From Symsagittifera roscoffensis (lineage: Eukaryota > Xenacoelomorpha > Acoela > Convolutidae): a stretch of 64,000 bases of DNA. The notes beneath the pieces were generated by a model. That model was not told where the DNA came from. It did not search any database and saw only the letters and a program-made list of their open reading frames with translations. The stretch lies in the NCBI RefSeq assembly GCF_963678635.1, contig NC_087062.1, positions 36,236,052 through 36,300,051 on the forward strand, in the 5' to 3' direction. Position 1 is the stretch's first letter, and the number at the start of each line of letters is the position of its first letter. A program made the translations under genes and the position numbers. Shown here piece after piece: positions 23,380 through 34,600 of the stretch.

Positions 23380-24110
23380 TCCTCATTGCCACCAGTTAAA
23401 AATTTCTCAAAAACATTTTTTAACGAAGAAACAACAAAAAAAGAGACGCAGCACATACTCAGAGTAAGGACGACACAAGCATTACAAACTGAGAACTGCA
23501 AAGTGTTTACAGGGACACAAACTGACAATAGGGAGGACCAGACAGAAATGCAAGATTGGTATGTGAGTAGAATAAACTACAAAATTGCAAGCCAGGAGGA
23601 ACGTGCACCAAATGAGGAACCGCCCACAATGACGAATACACAACTAGAAGCTAGCCACCACATGATAACCGTGGGGATTGTGGCCACAGTAATTCAGATG
23701 ACAGAGACGGGAAAGGACACACCGCTGTTCCGGAAATTACTACAGAAGGTTCTGGGAATTAAATTCATCGCCGCAGCTACCAGAAAGGATAGAAACCTCA
23801 GACCACTCATCAATTTCGTGAATAAGCGGGGCTAGGACGCAATCAAGTTCTCATACGGCCAAAACTGGATCAATGTCCGCAACCGTTTGCAAGTGCGTGA
23901 GGAATGGTTGCTCATCGACGAACGTCCTGTCATCCAAACATAGCTGCGTCAGACAGTACTGGAGAGCCTACATCTGGCACACAGGGTCGGCCGCTATGCT
24001 AGACTTATGAAAAAACGTGTGGTTTCCACCCATCAATCAATCAATCATCCAGATGGCGCAAAATTACAAGCATTGCACATAGCAAGGTAAAAACTTTAAA
24101 CCAATAATAG
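23380..24110 (+). pseudogene. Gypsy (lineage II) linker and integrase zinc-binding region
   Basis: The frame 23,386-23,835 (149 codons) ends with F-I-A-A-A-T-R-K-D-R-N-L-R-P-L-I-N-F-V. This is the segment that leads into the integrase H2C2 domain. Just downstream, across frames, are L-R-Q-T-V-L-E-S-L-H-L-A-H, holding the first histidines, and then remnants of the 'W.....I......C..C' part around 24,030-24,090 (A-L-H-I-A-R in place of the Cys pair). It is degenerate, with stops at 23,833 and 23,943. Confidence 0.6.
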
Positions 24111-24119
24111 GGAAAAACA

Positions 24120-24800
24120 ATCGTTCCAAATGAATTCGGTCGTAGAACTAAATGAAGAAGTACTTTTAGATTTTGCAACTCCCTCCCCGATGTGTTAAAT
24201 AAGGACGCTTACATACTAGTTGCAATAGATTAATGATCGAAACTTCCAACAGCAAAAGTTGTTTCAAATACTACGGCGGATGTTGTCATAAAATCATGCA
24301 ATGGTATGTTTCAAATAACGGAGTACCCCGCGGCTACGATGTCACCAAGCACAAACATTTAGAGCGAAAAAAATTTCACATTTTTTCGTAACACAAATAA
24401 GACTAAATTACTCTTCCCACCGGTAGATGACCATAGAGCCATAGGGGTAGTCGAACGAATGATGCAAACACCAAAACCTAGACTAGGGATTATGAGAAAA
24501 GATCCGTACACCATACAAATTAGCATCGGACGTTGCCGAAAGAATAAAAACCTTGCGAATAACACCTCATGGCGAAACAAAAATTTCACCCTTCGAAGCG
24601 CACATGAGGAAAAAAACCAAATAATCCTCTATCCAACGTAGCAACAACTAGCTCACCTAACAACTTTGACTGGGAAAACGCCAAACACGCAGGTTTACAT
24701 CAAAAGAACCTCACAAAGCCACTCTTGCCAGCTGAAATCATGCACGATATGCAACAACAGGTGCAAAGTCCAAACGAAAAATAGAAATAAATATAGATTA
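24120..24800 (+). pseudogene. Gypsy (lineage II) integrase core and C-terminal end
   Basis: M-N-S-V-V-E-L-N-E-E-V-L-L-D-F-A-T (about 24,130) is the strand with the first catalytic Asp. Y-V-S-N-N-G-V-P-R (about 24,310) precedes the second. V-D-D-H-R-A-I-G-V-V-E-R-M-M-Q-T (24,425-24,470) holds the catalytic Glu (G-V-V-E-R). It is followed by a helix and L-P-A-E-I-M-H-D-M-Q near 24,740. Several frame changes occur. The order is normal for Ty3/Gypsy integrase, and the copy is non-functional. Confidence 0.75.
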
Positions 24801-25617
24801 CTTAAACAATAAGATTAAAGGAATACCGACACCAACTGCCAAAAAACATTAGCAGACGACTAGATCAAGTGGCACGAAAAACAATCCGAGTGGCTACTAA
24901 AGTGAAAGATCCTAAAACTTTCGAACAAAAGTATAAAACAATTGACGAGAAAAAATTTAACATATACACCACATACAGCAAGGGTACAAGTATTTGGAAA
25001 ACAACCTAGATTGTTAAAAACTATTGGGGTTGCTTTCGTTCCTAATCCGTTAATCTACGGCCGTGTCGTCCATCACGGATAAGTGACTACGTAGCGTACA
25101 AATCCGCGAGGAGATCAGGAACTTGTCTTCGTTTTTTAGACATCGAACAACCAAAGGCGCCTCAACACAAAATGTTTAAGGAGGATTTTGAAACAGGACT
25201 CACGACAAACTGACACGGAAGGAACCAACGAAGATCCAAGAATAGAGCAGTGGACAAAACAGTCCAATAAAACGGCGAGTTAAGCCAATGGGGAAGATAA
25301 CAGGCGGACGACCATGCTACAAACCTCGAGGCATGAGATTAACTTCGATGGAAACTAACGATAACACCAAACAAACAGGGACATAACCATTTACAGCGAT
25401 AGTGAAAGCAATAAATCATCAACATAAGAAGCGTCCAAGCCATCGTCGAAAAAGGTGAATAAAAAAAACACCTCCAGCAACAGCTTCAACCTCAGCGACC
25501 ACATTACCAGCAAGACGTTCAGTTCGCCACCGTCACTCAACTCTGTCAAAAGCTTTTGGGGATCCCATCCCAATCAACGCAATCGAAGAACCAAAAAAAG
25601 CCGCACACAAAAAGCTG

Positions 25618-25965
25618 GTGAAATTTAACATCGACTCACCGCCCGATCAACAAACTTCGCCAGCTAAACCAGGCCTAAAGGCTCTAATCCAGGAAATGGG
25701 CTTCACAGATAAAACACCCGAGTATCAAGCCTGTATGAACTTTCTCGAGGCAATTAGACCGAAGAATAAAGAGAAAACAACAGACGAAATCATAGATCTT
25801 ATTTCATCAGACGACAGCCCAAATAAGATGGAGTTTCCGTACGTAGAAACAAAACAAGGAGGTGGGAAACAAACGGACAACACATTCAACAAAGCCACGC
25901 AAGAAGAATATGAGAAACTGGAGGACGATAACAATAACGAGGAAGCAAGAGAACTAGAGAAATAA
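25618..25965 (+). CDS. Acidic C-terminal ORF of the lineage II Gypsy element
   Basis: An open frame of 115 codons ending about 100 bp before the putative 3' LTR. It is rich in Asp, Glu, Lys and Asn, with a helical start (G-L-K-A-L-I-Q-E-M-G-F-T-D) and a run of Asp/Asn/Glu near the end. I recognise no domain. Position suggests the polyprotein tail after integrase or a small accessory frame. Its upstream context (24.8-25.6 kb) is degenerate, so it is probably not expressed as such. Confidence 0.4.
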   Translation: MKFNIDSPPDQQTSPAKPGLKALIQEMGFTDKTPEYQACMNFLEAIRPKNKEKTTDEIIDLISSDDSPNKMEFPYVETKQGGGKQTDNTFNKATQEEYEKLEDDNNNEEARELEK

Positions 25966-26064
25966 CAGGAAAAGGAGAAGAAAGATTGAAAGCGCCAGTT
26001 TTCAAGTGAAAGGGACTTTAAAACTCAAATTTGAAATTATTTAAAAATTCCTGCCATAGGGGAG

Positions 26065-26308
26065 TGTCATCCGGTACGGAAAGATAAACTCATCATCATT
26101 GATACATATTTATTTGATTAACCTATTTATATATTATCTGGTCAGTTGACCTTGCTACGGCTGCATGCCGACTTGAGATTATGAGCAAGAGCTCAGACGC
26201 TAATTTATGTTTCTTAAAGACAGCTGTTTTTATCTGACTCGCAACGAGATTTTGTTTATCCATCCGTTCGGATTCGATATACTCACGTCCATACTTAGAG
26301 GTATGACA
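26065..26308 (+). repeat. Putative 3' LTR of the lineage II Gypsy element
   Basis: A 244-bp segment starts TGTCATCC and ends GGTATGACA, so its ends are inverted (TGTCAT/ATGACA) as in many LTRs. It is preceded by a short purine tract (A-G-G-G-G-A-G, 26,058-26,064) and contains a TATA-like run (26,127-26,139). It follows the integrase and tail in the correct order. No 5' partner was seen. Confidence 0.5.
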
Positions 26309-26640
26309 TCGACACTGAGTTGGTTTCTTGAATTTTGTGTCAGAGTTTCGTATTACATATGAATTTTTTTAATATATCGTTCAATTTTTATTTTGATTTT
26401 GTCAAAATTAGATGGAAAAAACCTACCTTGTCATATTTTTTCCCATTTCTTGAAGTGGTTGAAATGAAAAAAAAATCAGCCATTCGAACGGTACTGTTTT
26501 CCTCAGATCATGCTTTTTAAAAAAATGATTCGCAAGTGGTTTTTTATTGTCAAGTTATGGGGATAGTTTACATGCCTATTTATCCCGCGGTAACTTCGAA
26601 TAATTACCACGGGATATATTTCGTACTATTAATGCCCGGG

Positions 26641-26875
26641 TCGAGACCCCGCTCAAAAACCGCTCAAGATTTGAGCGGTTTGAGCGGTTTTCCAGCAAGA
26701 TTTGAGCGGTTTGAGCGGTTTGGGCGGTTTGGGAGGTTTTTTTGGAAAAACCGCTCAAACCGCTCAAATCTTGCTTAAAAAACCGCTCAAAAACCGCTCA
26801 TTTCTTGCGGTGATTTTTGAACGGTTTTTCAAGCAAGATTTGAGCGGTTTTTGAGCGGTCTTACCGGGTCGAGGT
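26641..26875. repeat. Foldback repeat built of 'gagcggttt' units
   Basis: Units of GAGCGGTTT and the reverse AAACCGCTC alternate in blocks, so each half pairs with the other. The outer ends are CCGCTCAAAAACCGCTCAA on the left and its near-complement on the right. Both are bordered by the direct phrase C-G-G-G-T-C-G-A-G-(A/G)-C-C-C. A decayed relative lies at about 10,868-10,925. The plus-strand frame across it reads as an F-x-R-F repeat and is not a real protein. Confidence 0.8.
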
Positions 26876-26879
26876 CCCA

Positions 26880-27005
26880 GACTCATGTCCATACTTTCGC
26901 GACAAATTTTTGGCATGTCCACAGACTTTCCAGACCAAAATTAGGCATGTCCAGGCTTTGGCGACCAAAACATGCCATTTCTAGACTTTTGCGACCATGA
27001 TGGCT
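26880..27005 (+). repeat. ~30-bp degenerate tandem repeat
   Basis: Phrases of the type G-C-A-T-G-T-C-C-A, G-A-C-T-T-T and G-C-G-A-C-C-A-A-A recur four to five times at about 28-32 bp spacing. No coding potential. Confidence 0.6.
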
Positions 27006-27059
27006 TTTGCGTTCTAAATTTGGCAGTTTCCCTGGAGCTTAAAAAAAGTAATTTATGTA

Positions 27060-27100
27060 GGGGCGGATTTAGGGGGGGGGGCAGTGGGGGGGGGGGGACA
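27060..27100 (+). repeat. G-rich tract (two runs of 10-12 G)
   Basis: Runs of G at 27,072-27,081 and 27,086-27,097 are separated by CAGT. They could form G-quadruplexes and are prone to length error in sequencing. Confidence 0.7.
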
Positions 27101-27685
27101 TTTTTCTTCAGGGATTTGACCCCTTGCCAAAAGCAACAAAACAGAAACAAAGTAACTGTATTAAGCAAAATGATAAACTAATGAAACTTTAAAATACAAA
27201 ACGCTACAGATGGTTGTATAAAAACAAAATCGTATTCTTCCCATGTAATTTATATTGGCTTAGACGTATTAATACATCATCATTCCACAATGAACTTAGT
27301 AACATTTGGTCTACTTAATACTTTGCTACATGCGAAATATATCATTATGTACTTCAAATAACGTGTGGAGGATAATTTAAAAAAAAACTCGAAAAAAAAA
27401 CATTTGAGGCTTAACCGTGTTTTTTTTGTGAATTGTTAGAAAATTCCGCAAAAAGGACGCTTTCTTTGATCTTCTTTTGTCCTTTGTCCCTGCGCGCACT
27501 AAATTATGGGCCTGTTCCGATCACAGTTTGGCAAAACAACGAAAGTTTTCGAGTTTTTTCTCCTTTCTTAAAAATTTTCCACCAATTGTGTAAAGCAGAC
27601 ACTGCTCCATAGACCGTAAAGGGCAAAAAACTCAAGGCTTTGCCCTGATACGAGCAGTCTTGTTTTATTTTAGTATCGAACTGTT

Positions 27686-27976
27686 TTGTTCTGCAGACTT
27701 CAGCCAAGTGTTCCTCCTATGGATGATAGTTGTACATGGGAAGATAATTATTGGTCTCAGGGAAACACATATTTTGCAGATGACAGCGAAAAAAGGTTCC
27801 TTCCCCATTACATAGACTTCAATGGACCTTTTTATTTCACAATTGACGAAAATTTTTATTTGACGAATAACACTAAGGATGAAAGATTACCGACAACTAA
27901 CAGAAGTAAGTTATTTTTTAATATGAAATTGGAGGCCGAGAAACACAAAAAACATACTAGTCGACCAAAATTTTGA
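27686..27976 (+). CDS. Unrecognised small ORF
   Basis: Open frame of 96 codons, rich in Asp, Phe and Lys, with no motif I recognise. Its first codons may be spurious. Neighbours are repeats on both sides. The start codon context gives no support. It could be a fragment of a retroelement gag or a chance frame. Confidence 0.2.
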   Translation: MFCRLQPSVPPMDDSCTWEDNYWSQGNTYFADDSEKRFLPHYIDFNGPFYFTIDENFYLTNNTKDERLPTTNRSKLFFNMKLEAEKHKKHTSRPKF

Positions 27977-28174
27977 CGAAAAAAATTTGCGACGCCTGGG
28001 TAAGGGTTGAAGATTTTTTGACAGAGGAACCAATTAATTTGATTTGTTATTTCCAAAAGTTATTTCCACCAAATTGAAATTTCCAATTCCCCAACAAACC
28101 TAAGAAGACAAAAGGCGTTCAATATACAATAAACTGTGTACTGTGTGTATTCTTATGACAACAAAATGAAACGA

Positions 28175-28232
28175 AGTGCCGCTGCAATTGTGCCACCGGA
28201 ACCAGTGCCGCTGCAATTGTGCCACCGGAACC
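28175..28232 (+). repeat. Exact 29-bp tandem duplication
   Basis: Two identical 29-bp units (28,175-28,203 and 28,204-28,232), G+C-richer than the surroundings. Confidence 0.85.
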
Positions 28233-28479
28233 AGCATAATTGCATAATTGAGATTTCTACCTTATTTTTCCAACTATAACTTAAATCAATGCGCCCCGCA
28301 ACATCAAACTGAGTTACTACTTAACTTGTCCATGCTAAGCAGCTCACGCATGCCATGCAAGTCGCTGCGCTCCCGTGGGGCCTAAATTGTCTCGTGACTT
28401 CTAGAAACTGATCCAAACTATATATTATTATTGGTTAAAAATTAGATATTTTATCCCTATAAAATATTGAAGACTAACC

Positions 28480-30440
28480 AATCATACTCCATCTAACTAA
28501 CAACCCATTTATTTGTAAGCGCTGAAATTTTTTGTAGTTTCAGCACCAGAGCATTCTGAATTTAACTTACATCTTAGTTGCCTTTTCCAAGCTACCAACT
28601 CGTAACAAAACAGTATACTCTAGATCTATTGAGGCTGAGAGATATAAGAGTAAGATTAAGATCGGTATTAGACTAAGAAGTTGCACAAATCTATCCGGCC
28701 GAAAATAAGATAGCGTGACGAGCAGACGGTGTACCTTATCTGAAATTGCTCTATGAGTTAGAGCTCCATTTCAACTCATCTGGTGCGACCATAAGTCTCG
28801 AATAAGACCTTAAGGACTAAAATAGCTTTGAACTAACCAACAATAGATTAAAACTAGACAAACATTCACAAAAATGTTACACGATAATAATTTAATTGAA
28901 ATGTCTCTACGACTCAATAGATCAGAGCCATTATTCCGAACAATACGAGAATTTCCCGGTATTGGAAGAAGATCTCGGACAAGAGACGATGTACGACTAC
29001 AACGGAACTTACCCATAAATTTCATGGTCGTACGGCAAAAGCCAACACAAACTTTCATATTTAGAGTTTTATTAGCAATGAATTTAGATTTTCATTTGCA
29101 GACATAGTATCATTGAAGAAAAATCTTCATCAATATGTACAGGCGCTAAACTTATTTTTGTACAATAACGACTGATAAAAACATCACTTGTCGTTTATTT
29201 TAATCTGCAGTAAATTTGAAAAAAGATATCTACAGAAAAGAATTATTGAAAAAAAGTAAAAATTAGTTAGTTAAAATACACAAATTATCAGTAATATACA
29301 AATCATTTTTTCATCTCAGCTTCATCACCTAAACATAACAAGCAAATCATAAAACCACTAACATCATCAAAAACTAATTCTTTCTATCAATTAAACTTAA
29401 AATTTCTTTAAAAAGGCCAATTCTAAATTTTACTTTTACCTAAATTAAACATTTTTAACTAAACAGATCATCAAGGTTTTCCTTGGATCTCCATTTATTT
29501 TTTATCCCAATTAATTTTTATATCTGTAATTTATATCACGATCGTCAAGGCTTATCCTTGAATCAAATAGAACAATTTTGTCCCCCCCCCCACAAAGTTA
29601 GCATAGTGTCTAATGACCTCAAACATCGATTCACTCCCCAACTCTTTCTACGACCCAGGACTAACAGAAGTTTTTCAATCACACTAACCATTTTTATTAG
29701 GATAAACAGTGAAGAACTTCGGTTATTCACCCTTCACATGATCCCCCCTCTTACCTCACGCAGGCTAATACTTGTACCTAGTAAGTTTAAAAAAGTATCT
29801 AACGAATTACTTGTGTTATAATTATACCTGAACCTTGTGGATCGATTTACTATTCTCCAACTCTTGAACACAATCATTCATCCCTAAGTAAGATTAAGTA
29901 AGTTAACACCTTAACTTAGACTAGCCACGAGAAAGTAACAATCTTTCTTCGGAATCGATATATACTTTTCTCTCCAACCCTAAACAATAAGACCCAAGTT
30001 AGGCTAACCCAAAAAAAAATGTAAGAACTAATAGTTTATGCATTAAAACTAAATAATCCAAATATTGCATTCGTCATCCTAAGCCTTATGTCACTAGACC
30101 ATTTAGGAAATAAACAAACAATCAAATTACACAACTGTGAAATAAACAACGAGAAAAATGATCTCGTAATCACTCCACACAGACAGTCAACAGGAAATAT
30201 TAGAACCAAACGACAAACAATCAAAGGAAAAGTTTTAAGCAAACAAAGACAGATTACACAAAAAAGATTTTCAAAACAAAGAAACGCATTCTCCGAATCA
30301 GAAACAAGTCATTTACAAGAACTTTATAGATTAAAAGACTCAATAAATAAGATTTACCCAGTTAATGATAGATTATATTTTTCTGACTCAGAAACCACAT
30401 CACATTCATCAAAACAAGAAAAACGAAGAATAAAAAACTC
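28480..30440 (+). repeat. Gypsy copy A terminal and leader region
   Basis: Colinear with the inverted fragment at 700-2,600. It includes an imperfect hairpin at about 28,527-28,553, a conserved segment at 28,640-28,740 and a long non-coding leader. The plus-strand frame 30,088-30,522 contains the start of the gag-like frame (E-K-R-R-I-K). That frame runs into an inserted C-rich repeat at about 30,470. From 29,476 on, this sequence is repeated at 44,422. Confidence 0.6.
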
Positions 30441-30469
30441 AGAATATAAAATAAATTCTTTCCACTTTA

Positions 30470-30800
30470 TATTGTTTCGCGTCGTGGAAAATTTTGCAAG
30501 AATTTCTGCATTTATCAAATGATTAATGCGAAAATTTTGCAAAGCGTGATTACGGCCTACTTGATTTTCAAACCGAAATTTTCTCAAATTGTAAAATATT
30601 TTCGTTGACCTCCCTCCACCTCTTTCCCTAAAGTTTGCCCCATATAACCCCCGCCCATCCCCCCACCGCCACCACCAACCCAACGTTTGCTCCTTTGCCC
30701 CCCACACCTGAATCATCCCCCACCTGATCACTATTACCTGAATCCCCATCTGAATCACCACCCCAACCTCCCCCGTATTGGTTCTGACGGGGGGAGGGGT
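30470..30800 (+). repeat. C-rich dispersed repeat inserted in Gypsy gag, copy A
   Basis: The same head and C-rich tail as 11,645-12,010. It interrupts the gag N-terminal frame that is uninterrupted in the inverted fragment at 1-733. This element was therefore disabled by insertion before the large duplication, because copy A' carries it at the same place. Confidence 0.7.
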
Positions 30801-31059
30801 TATGAAAAATAACTAACATATAAGTGGCAATGAGTAACATAAAAACCATAACAAAAATCAAAGTTGCGCAGAAAAAGTTGCAATTGAACAACAAGTACAC
30901 CAGCATTGAACACAAACTTTAATTTAAAACATAAAACCCAGTAAACACAAATTATTATCAACCAACACAAAAGCAAAATGAAATCCCACTACCCTATTAT
31001 TTATAACAACACGAAATCACAAAAAGTCAATTTACAAATTTTTCACAAAAACCAAATGC

Positions 31060-31920
31060 CGCAGAATCACTACAGATGACTATGAATCCATACCTCATGG
31101 GTGGATCATAAATACAATCAAACAAGCCATTGATGGTATTCAACGTCACAGATCCTGAATCTTCTGTAGAAGATTATTTAAATGCAGTCACAGCAAATTT
31201 AATTTAAACATAGGACTTGAACCTATAAATACGCCACTTCGCAAAAATTGGATAAATAGACGCACAGCGTTAATACAAACTACACTTGATGGCGCAGCTC
31301 AAAAACTGTTTTCAGTTTTACCAATAGAAATAAAATCAGATTGGAAAAGATTCACACAAGAATTTTCAAAAATGTTTGATTCAGAAAGGAACAAACAACA
31401 TCAAAGAGATTTATGCAATGGAATTCGTAGACTACCAAACGAAACTATCAAGCAACTAGCAGTAAGGTTCGAAACACTAGTCCGAAAAGCATATTCACCA
31501 AATACTCACGATTTTAAAAACACAAAAAAGACAGAAATTTTAATGATGACTCTAACACCTCAATTACAAAAAATACCAATTAAAAAGAGAGCATCACATA
31601 CCTCCCCAATTCGAGAACCAGATCTAGATTTCAGAAAACTAGTAGATAAACTAGAACAAGCGGAGATCATTATGAAACTAGAGGAAACGGAAAAACTCAG
31701 ATTACAGTATGTTAATAATATTCAAACAACCACAACACAACTAAATAATATACATAATTTCGAAAAAAAATTATCCGAAAAAATCACTGCAAATGTGAAT
31801 AAATATGAGAAAAACCCAAATTTTAAAGGTAAACCATCATTTAAAAAATGGTGTAACTATTGCTGAAGATACGGACACAGTATTGCTGAATGCAGGCAAA
31901 ACAGCAAGAAATTCAAAATA
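31060..31920 (+). pseudogene. Gypsy copy A gag (capsid and zinc knuckle)
   Basis: Across frames from about 31,100: V-T-D-P-E-S-S-V-E-D-Y-L-N-A-V-T-A-N, then R-K-N-W-I-N-R-R-T-A-L-I-Q-T-T-L-D-G-A-A, then an open frame at 31,372-31,866. That frame contains R-D-L-C-N-G-I-R-R-L-P-N-E-T-I-K-Q-L-A and is a retrotransposon capsid-type helical domain. The zinc knuckle reads C-N-Y-C, TGA, R-Y-G-H-S-I-A-E-C. This is C-x2-C-x4-H-x4-C with a stop at the first x4 position (31,864-31,866). The identical stop is in copy A'. Gag packages element RNA, and this copy would end within the knuckle. Confidence 0.75.
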
Positions 31921-32641
31921 AACCACAAAAGTGCAAAGATCCAAATAAATCATTCTACCAATACATGAAAAAAGATCAAAATTTACCAAACAAAAACATT
32001 CATAGGAACACTAGCTCTGGAAAACCACTACCAAATAGCTCAAATCATTCAAGAAATCAATCACCTTATAACTCTAACTACAGAGGTAGATCACCAGATC
32101 AAAGAATTCACGAAATCCCTCACAAAATCGATATAGTCGATCACACAGTAGAAATACACATTATCGAAATAATTATTCACGATCAAATACAAACAGACAG
32201 AATTACTCGTTTGATACCAGTTCCCATTCAAATCCTAGGAATAGACACTATTCAAATGATAGATCAAGCAACTCATCATACAATAGACATAGAAATTATT
32301 CCAACAATAGGAACAGAAGCTATTCAAATAATCGCAATCAACAATATAACAATCGATCACGAGGTTACTCAAACAAAAGATCAAATCACCAAAGATCCAA
32401 TTACAACAATTATCAAAATAGATCACGAGATAATTCACAACATAGGAATTCAAATTATAAAAATAGACAAAGAAACTATTCTCAATCAGCTCATAGGAAT
32501 AAGATTCGTTATCCAGACTCTCAAAACAAATATAGAAGTAATACATCAGAACATCAGAGACAAATAAATCAAGTACAAACAACTGATGAAACAAATTCAG
32601 ACCCCCTGGTATTGATAACACAGAAACTACTGAGTTACAAT
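31890..32641 (+). pseudogene. Gypsy copy A nucleocapsid-like Arg/Asn/Ser-rich region
   Basis: The biologically sensible frame from about 32,100 to 32,641 has no ATG. It reads as an Arg/Asn/Ser/Tyr-rich low-complexity chain (N-R-H-R-N-Y-S-N-N-R-N-R-S-Y-S-N type) and ends P-L-V-L-I-T-Q-K-L-L-S-Y-N. Basic, Asn-rich tails of this kind follow the zinc knuckle in some gag proteins and bind RNA. The longer ATG-initiated frame over the same DNA (31,890-32,567) is Ile/His/Asp-rich only because it is offset by one base. Fragment C at 62,608-62,895 uses the Arg/Asn/Ser frame. Confidence 0.6.
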
Positions 32642-32979
32642 TAAATCATATTAATTGTGAATCAACCGACAGTGAAAGTGATACAGAAAACACACTTTTA
32701 GTCAACATGATAAAAGTTGAAAACGTTTATGAAACTGTTACATACGAACAACTTTTTCATTCACATATTTATGGAAATCACTTCGAACGACTTTTAGATT
32801 ATCACACTAGACCTAGAAGTAATAACATACCAATAGAATAAATAGTAATCGAATTAAAAACATCACAACAACCTGAAAAAGAACAAACACCATGTTCTAG
32901 TACAAATCACATTTACCAGAATATACAAAAAGAACCACCAAAAGAAAAAATTTGGACAACCCCTTTCTTTTAGAAAGTC

Positions 32980-33421
32980 CAAAAAGCAAAGCTTTTCAAC
33001 CACCTACCTTGAAATAGATTTTTGAATAGACTCTGGAGCAGAATCAAATATCATCAATTTTCCAACTTGGAATGAAATTAAAATCCTACACCCAAGATTA
33101 ACACCCATAAAAATAACAAGTGGAGTAGCAACAGCACAAGGCTCAACCCTAACAAATTATAGAAAAATACAACTTTTCGATGTTCCCAGAAAAACAATGG
33201 AACAAAATAAGCTTCTCAATAAACCATTTAAGCAAACATTCCATATCACAGATAAAAAACACAATATTATTGGAATTCCATTCATCACAAAGTATATACC
33301 AAATCTTAGTATACTAGATAGTAAAAATAATATAAAAGATAAATATACAAAAATGCAAAACACCGCTTTAACATTCTTCCAAAGAATGAACAAACATCCA
33401 CCATTCTTTTCAAAATTTTAA
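32980..33421 (+). pseudogene. Gypsy copy A aspartic protease
   Basis: The reading I-D-S-G-A-E-S-N-I-I-N (about 33,024-33,060) holds the D-S-G active-site triad of retroviral-type proteases. A TGA directly precedes it, where copy B has a Ser codon. Then come R-L-T-P-I-K-I-T-S-G-V-A-T-A-Q-G and the frame 33,197-33,421 with H-N-I-I-G-I-P-F-I-T-K-Y, the 'ILG' strand that closes the protease. It cleaves the gag-pol precursor. In this copy the stop would separate it from gag. Confidence 0.65.
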
Positions 33422-33755
33422 CCCATCAATAATAAAGAACAAAAACATCTCAAACCGCTCTCAGGTTTTATTCATGAATTTCCGATTAAACAAGTTCAAC
33501 AATACGACAAAAATCAAAATAGACAACATCTCTATATGCCAGACTTTGAATTTAGACCAATTCGCAAACAATATCATCCAATTTATTTTTTACAGTAACA
33601 ATATCATCCATAAAATAAATGAAAAACTCAAACTCAGACATGATTTCCCTTCATGTATATAACAATTCTCCATATAAAATAACACTACCTCTAGGACTCT
33701 TAGGATTTTGTGAAACTAATGCAACAAAGTCCCCCACAAAAAAGTAGCATACAGA

Positions 33756-34600
33756 GTGAATAATATATTACAACTACTAGATATATGTCAATCAAAAATC
33801 CTCGATGAAGAACTATCAAAAAATAATATAATAAGTAATGAAAAAAGGAACACAGACTATTTCACAAAAACACCTTATTTTAATTCAACATTCAAAAAAT
33901 CACACTATACAGAACAACAACAAAAATTCTTGACAATATTCAATTTTCAACACTCTCAAGTAACACAAAATGAATTTGAAAAACTAGCCGATTTACTTTT
34001 AAGATATCCAACAGTTTATGCAACATCTAAATTTGAATGGAAAAATAAATTCACCACTACATTTACCCTTGAAACCTGACGCAGTTTTCAAAAAACAAAT
34101 AGCAAGTAAAATCCCAATTCATTTACATGACAAAGTTGATCGACTACTTGACATTCTAGAAAAATACGAAATCATATCTCCAGTAAATAAAGAAGAACAA
34201 CTAAAAGGAAACACCTTTATTAACCCTGTTATTATCCTGGCCAAAGGAGAATCAATAAAAATAGTTCTAGATACTAGATACCTCAATTCACTAATTGATG
34301 AATCCAAATGTAATTGGCCAATAGAACCAATCCAAGTAGTTTTAACAAAAAATAAACGATAAATATTTCACAACCGCTGACATGAATAGTGCATATAACC
34401 AAACGCCACTCGATGAGCAGTCACGATGATTAACACAATTCGTTATTGGAAACCAACAATACGAGTTTAACAGGTTATTCTATGGCATATCCATAGGACC
34501 AGCACCTTTTTCAGCCTTCATGAGTAAAATCTTTAGACCACTCATACTTAGTAAAAATGCAATCACATAATTAGACCATGTTTTTATGCAATCACAAACA
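33756..34600 (+). pseudogene. Gypsy copy A reverse transcriptase, N-terminal and catalytic part
   Basis: The frame 33,756-34,079 is the linker into RT. The frame 34,018-34,362 contains L-L-D-I-L-E-K-Y-E-I-I, then N-T-F-I-N-P-V-I-I-L-A-K-G and V-L-D-T-R-Y-L-N-S-L-I-D. After a frame change, T-A-D-M-N-S-A-Y-N-Q gives the motif A Asp. A TGA follows within Q-S-R-stop-L-T-Q-F. The Y-x-D-D site at 34,568-34,579 reads stop-L-D-H, so Tyr is a TAA and the second Asp is His. Both defects recur in copy A'. RT is inactive. Confidence 0.8.

Noticed and set aside
26536-26778. ORF with F-x-R-F repeats, resembling FMRFamide-like neuropeptide units
   Set aside because: It comes from the gagcggttt foldback DNA on both strands and has no signal peptide or dibasic cleavage sites.
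31890-32567. 225-codon Ile/His/Asp-rich ORF as a separate gene
   Set aside because: The second half is an out-of-register reading of the Arg/Asn/Ser-rich nucleocapsid frame, and copy C uses the other frame.
32235-32621. Minus-strand 128-codon ORF (also at 47,183-47,569)
   Set aside because: Antisense to the low-complexity nucleocapsid region and without independent support.
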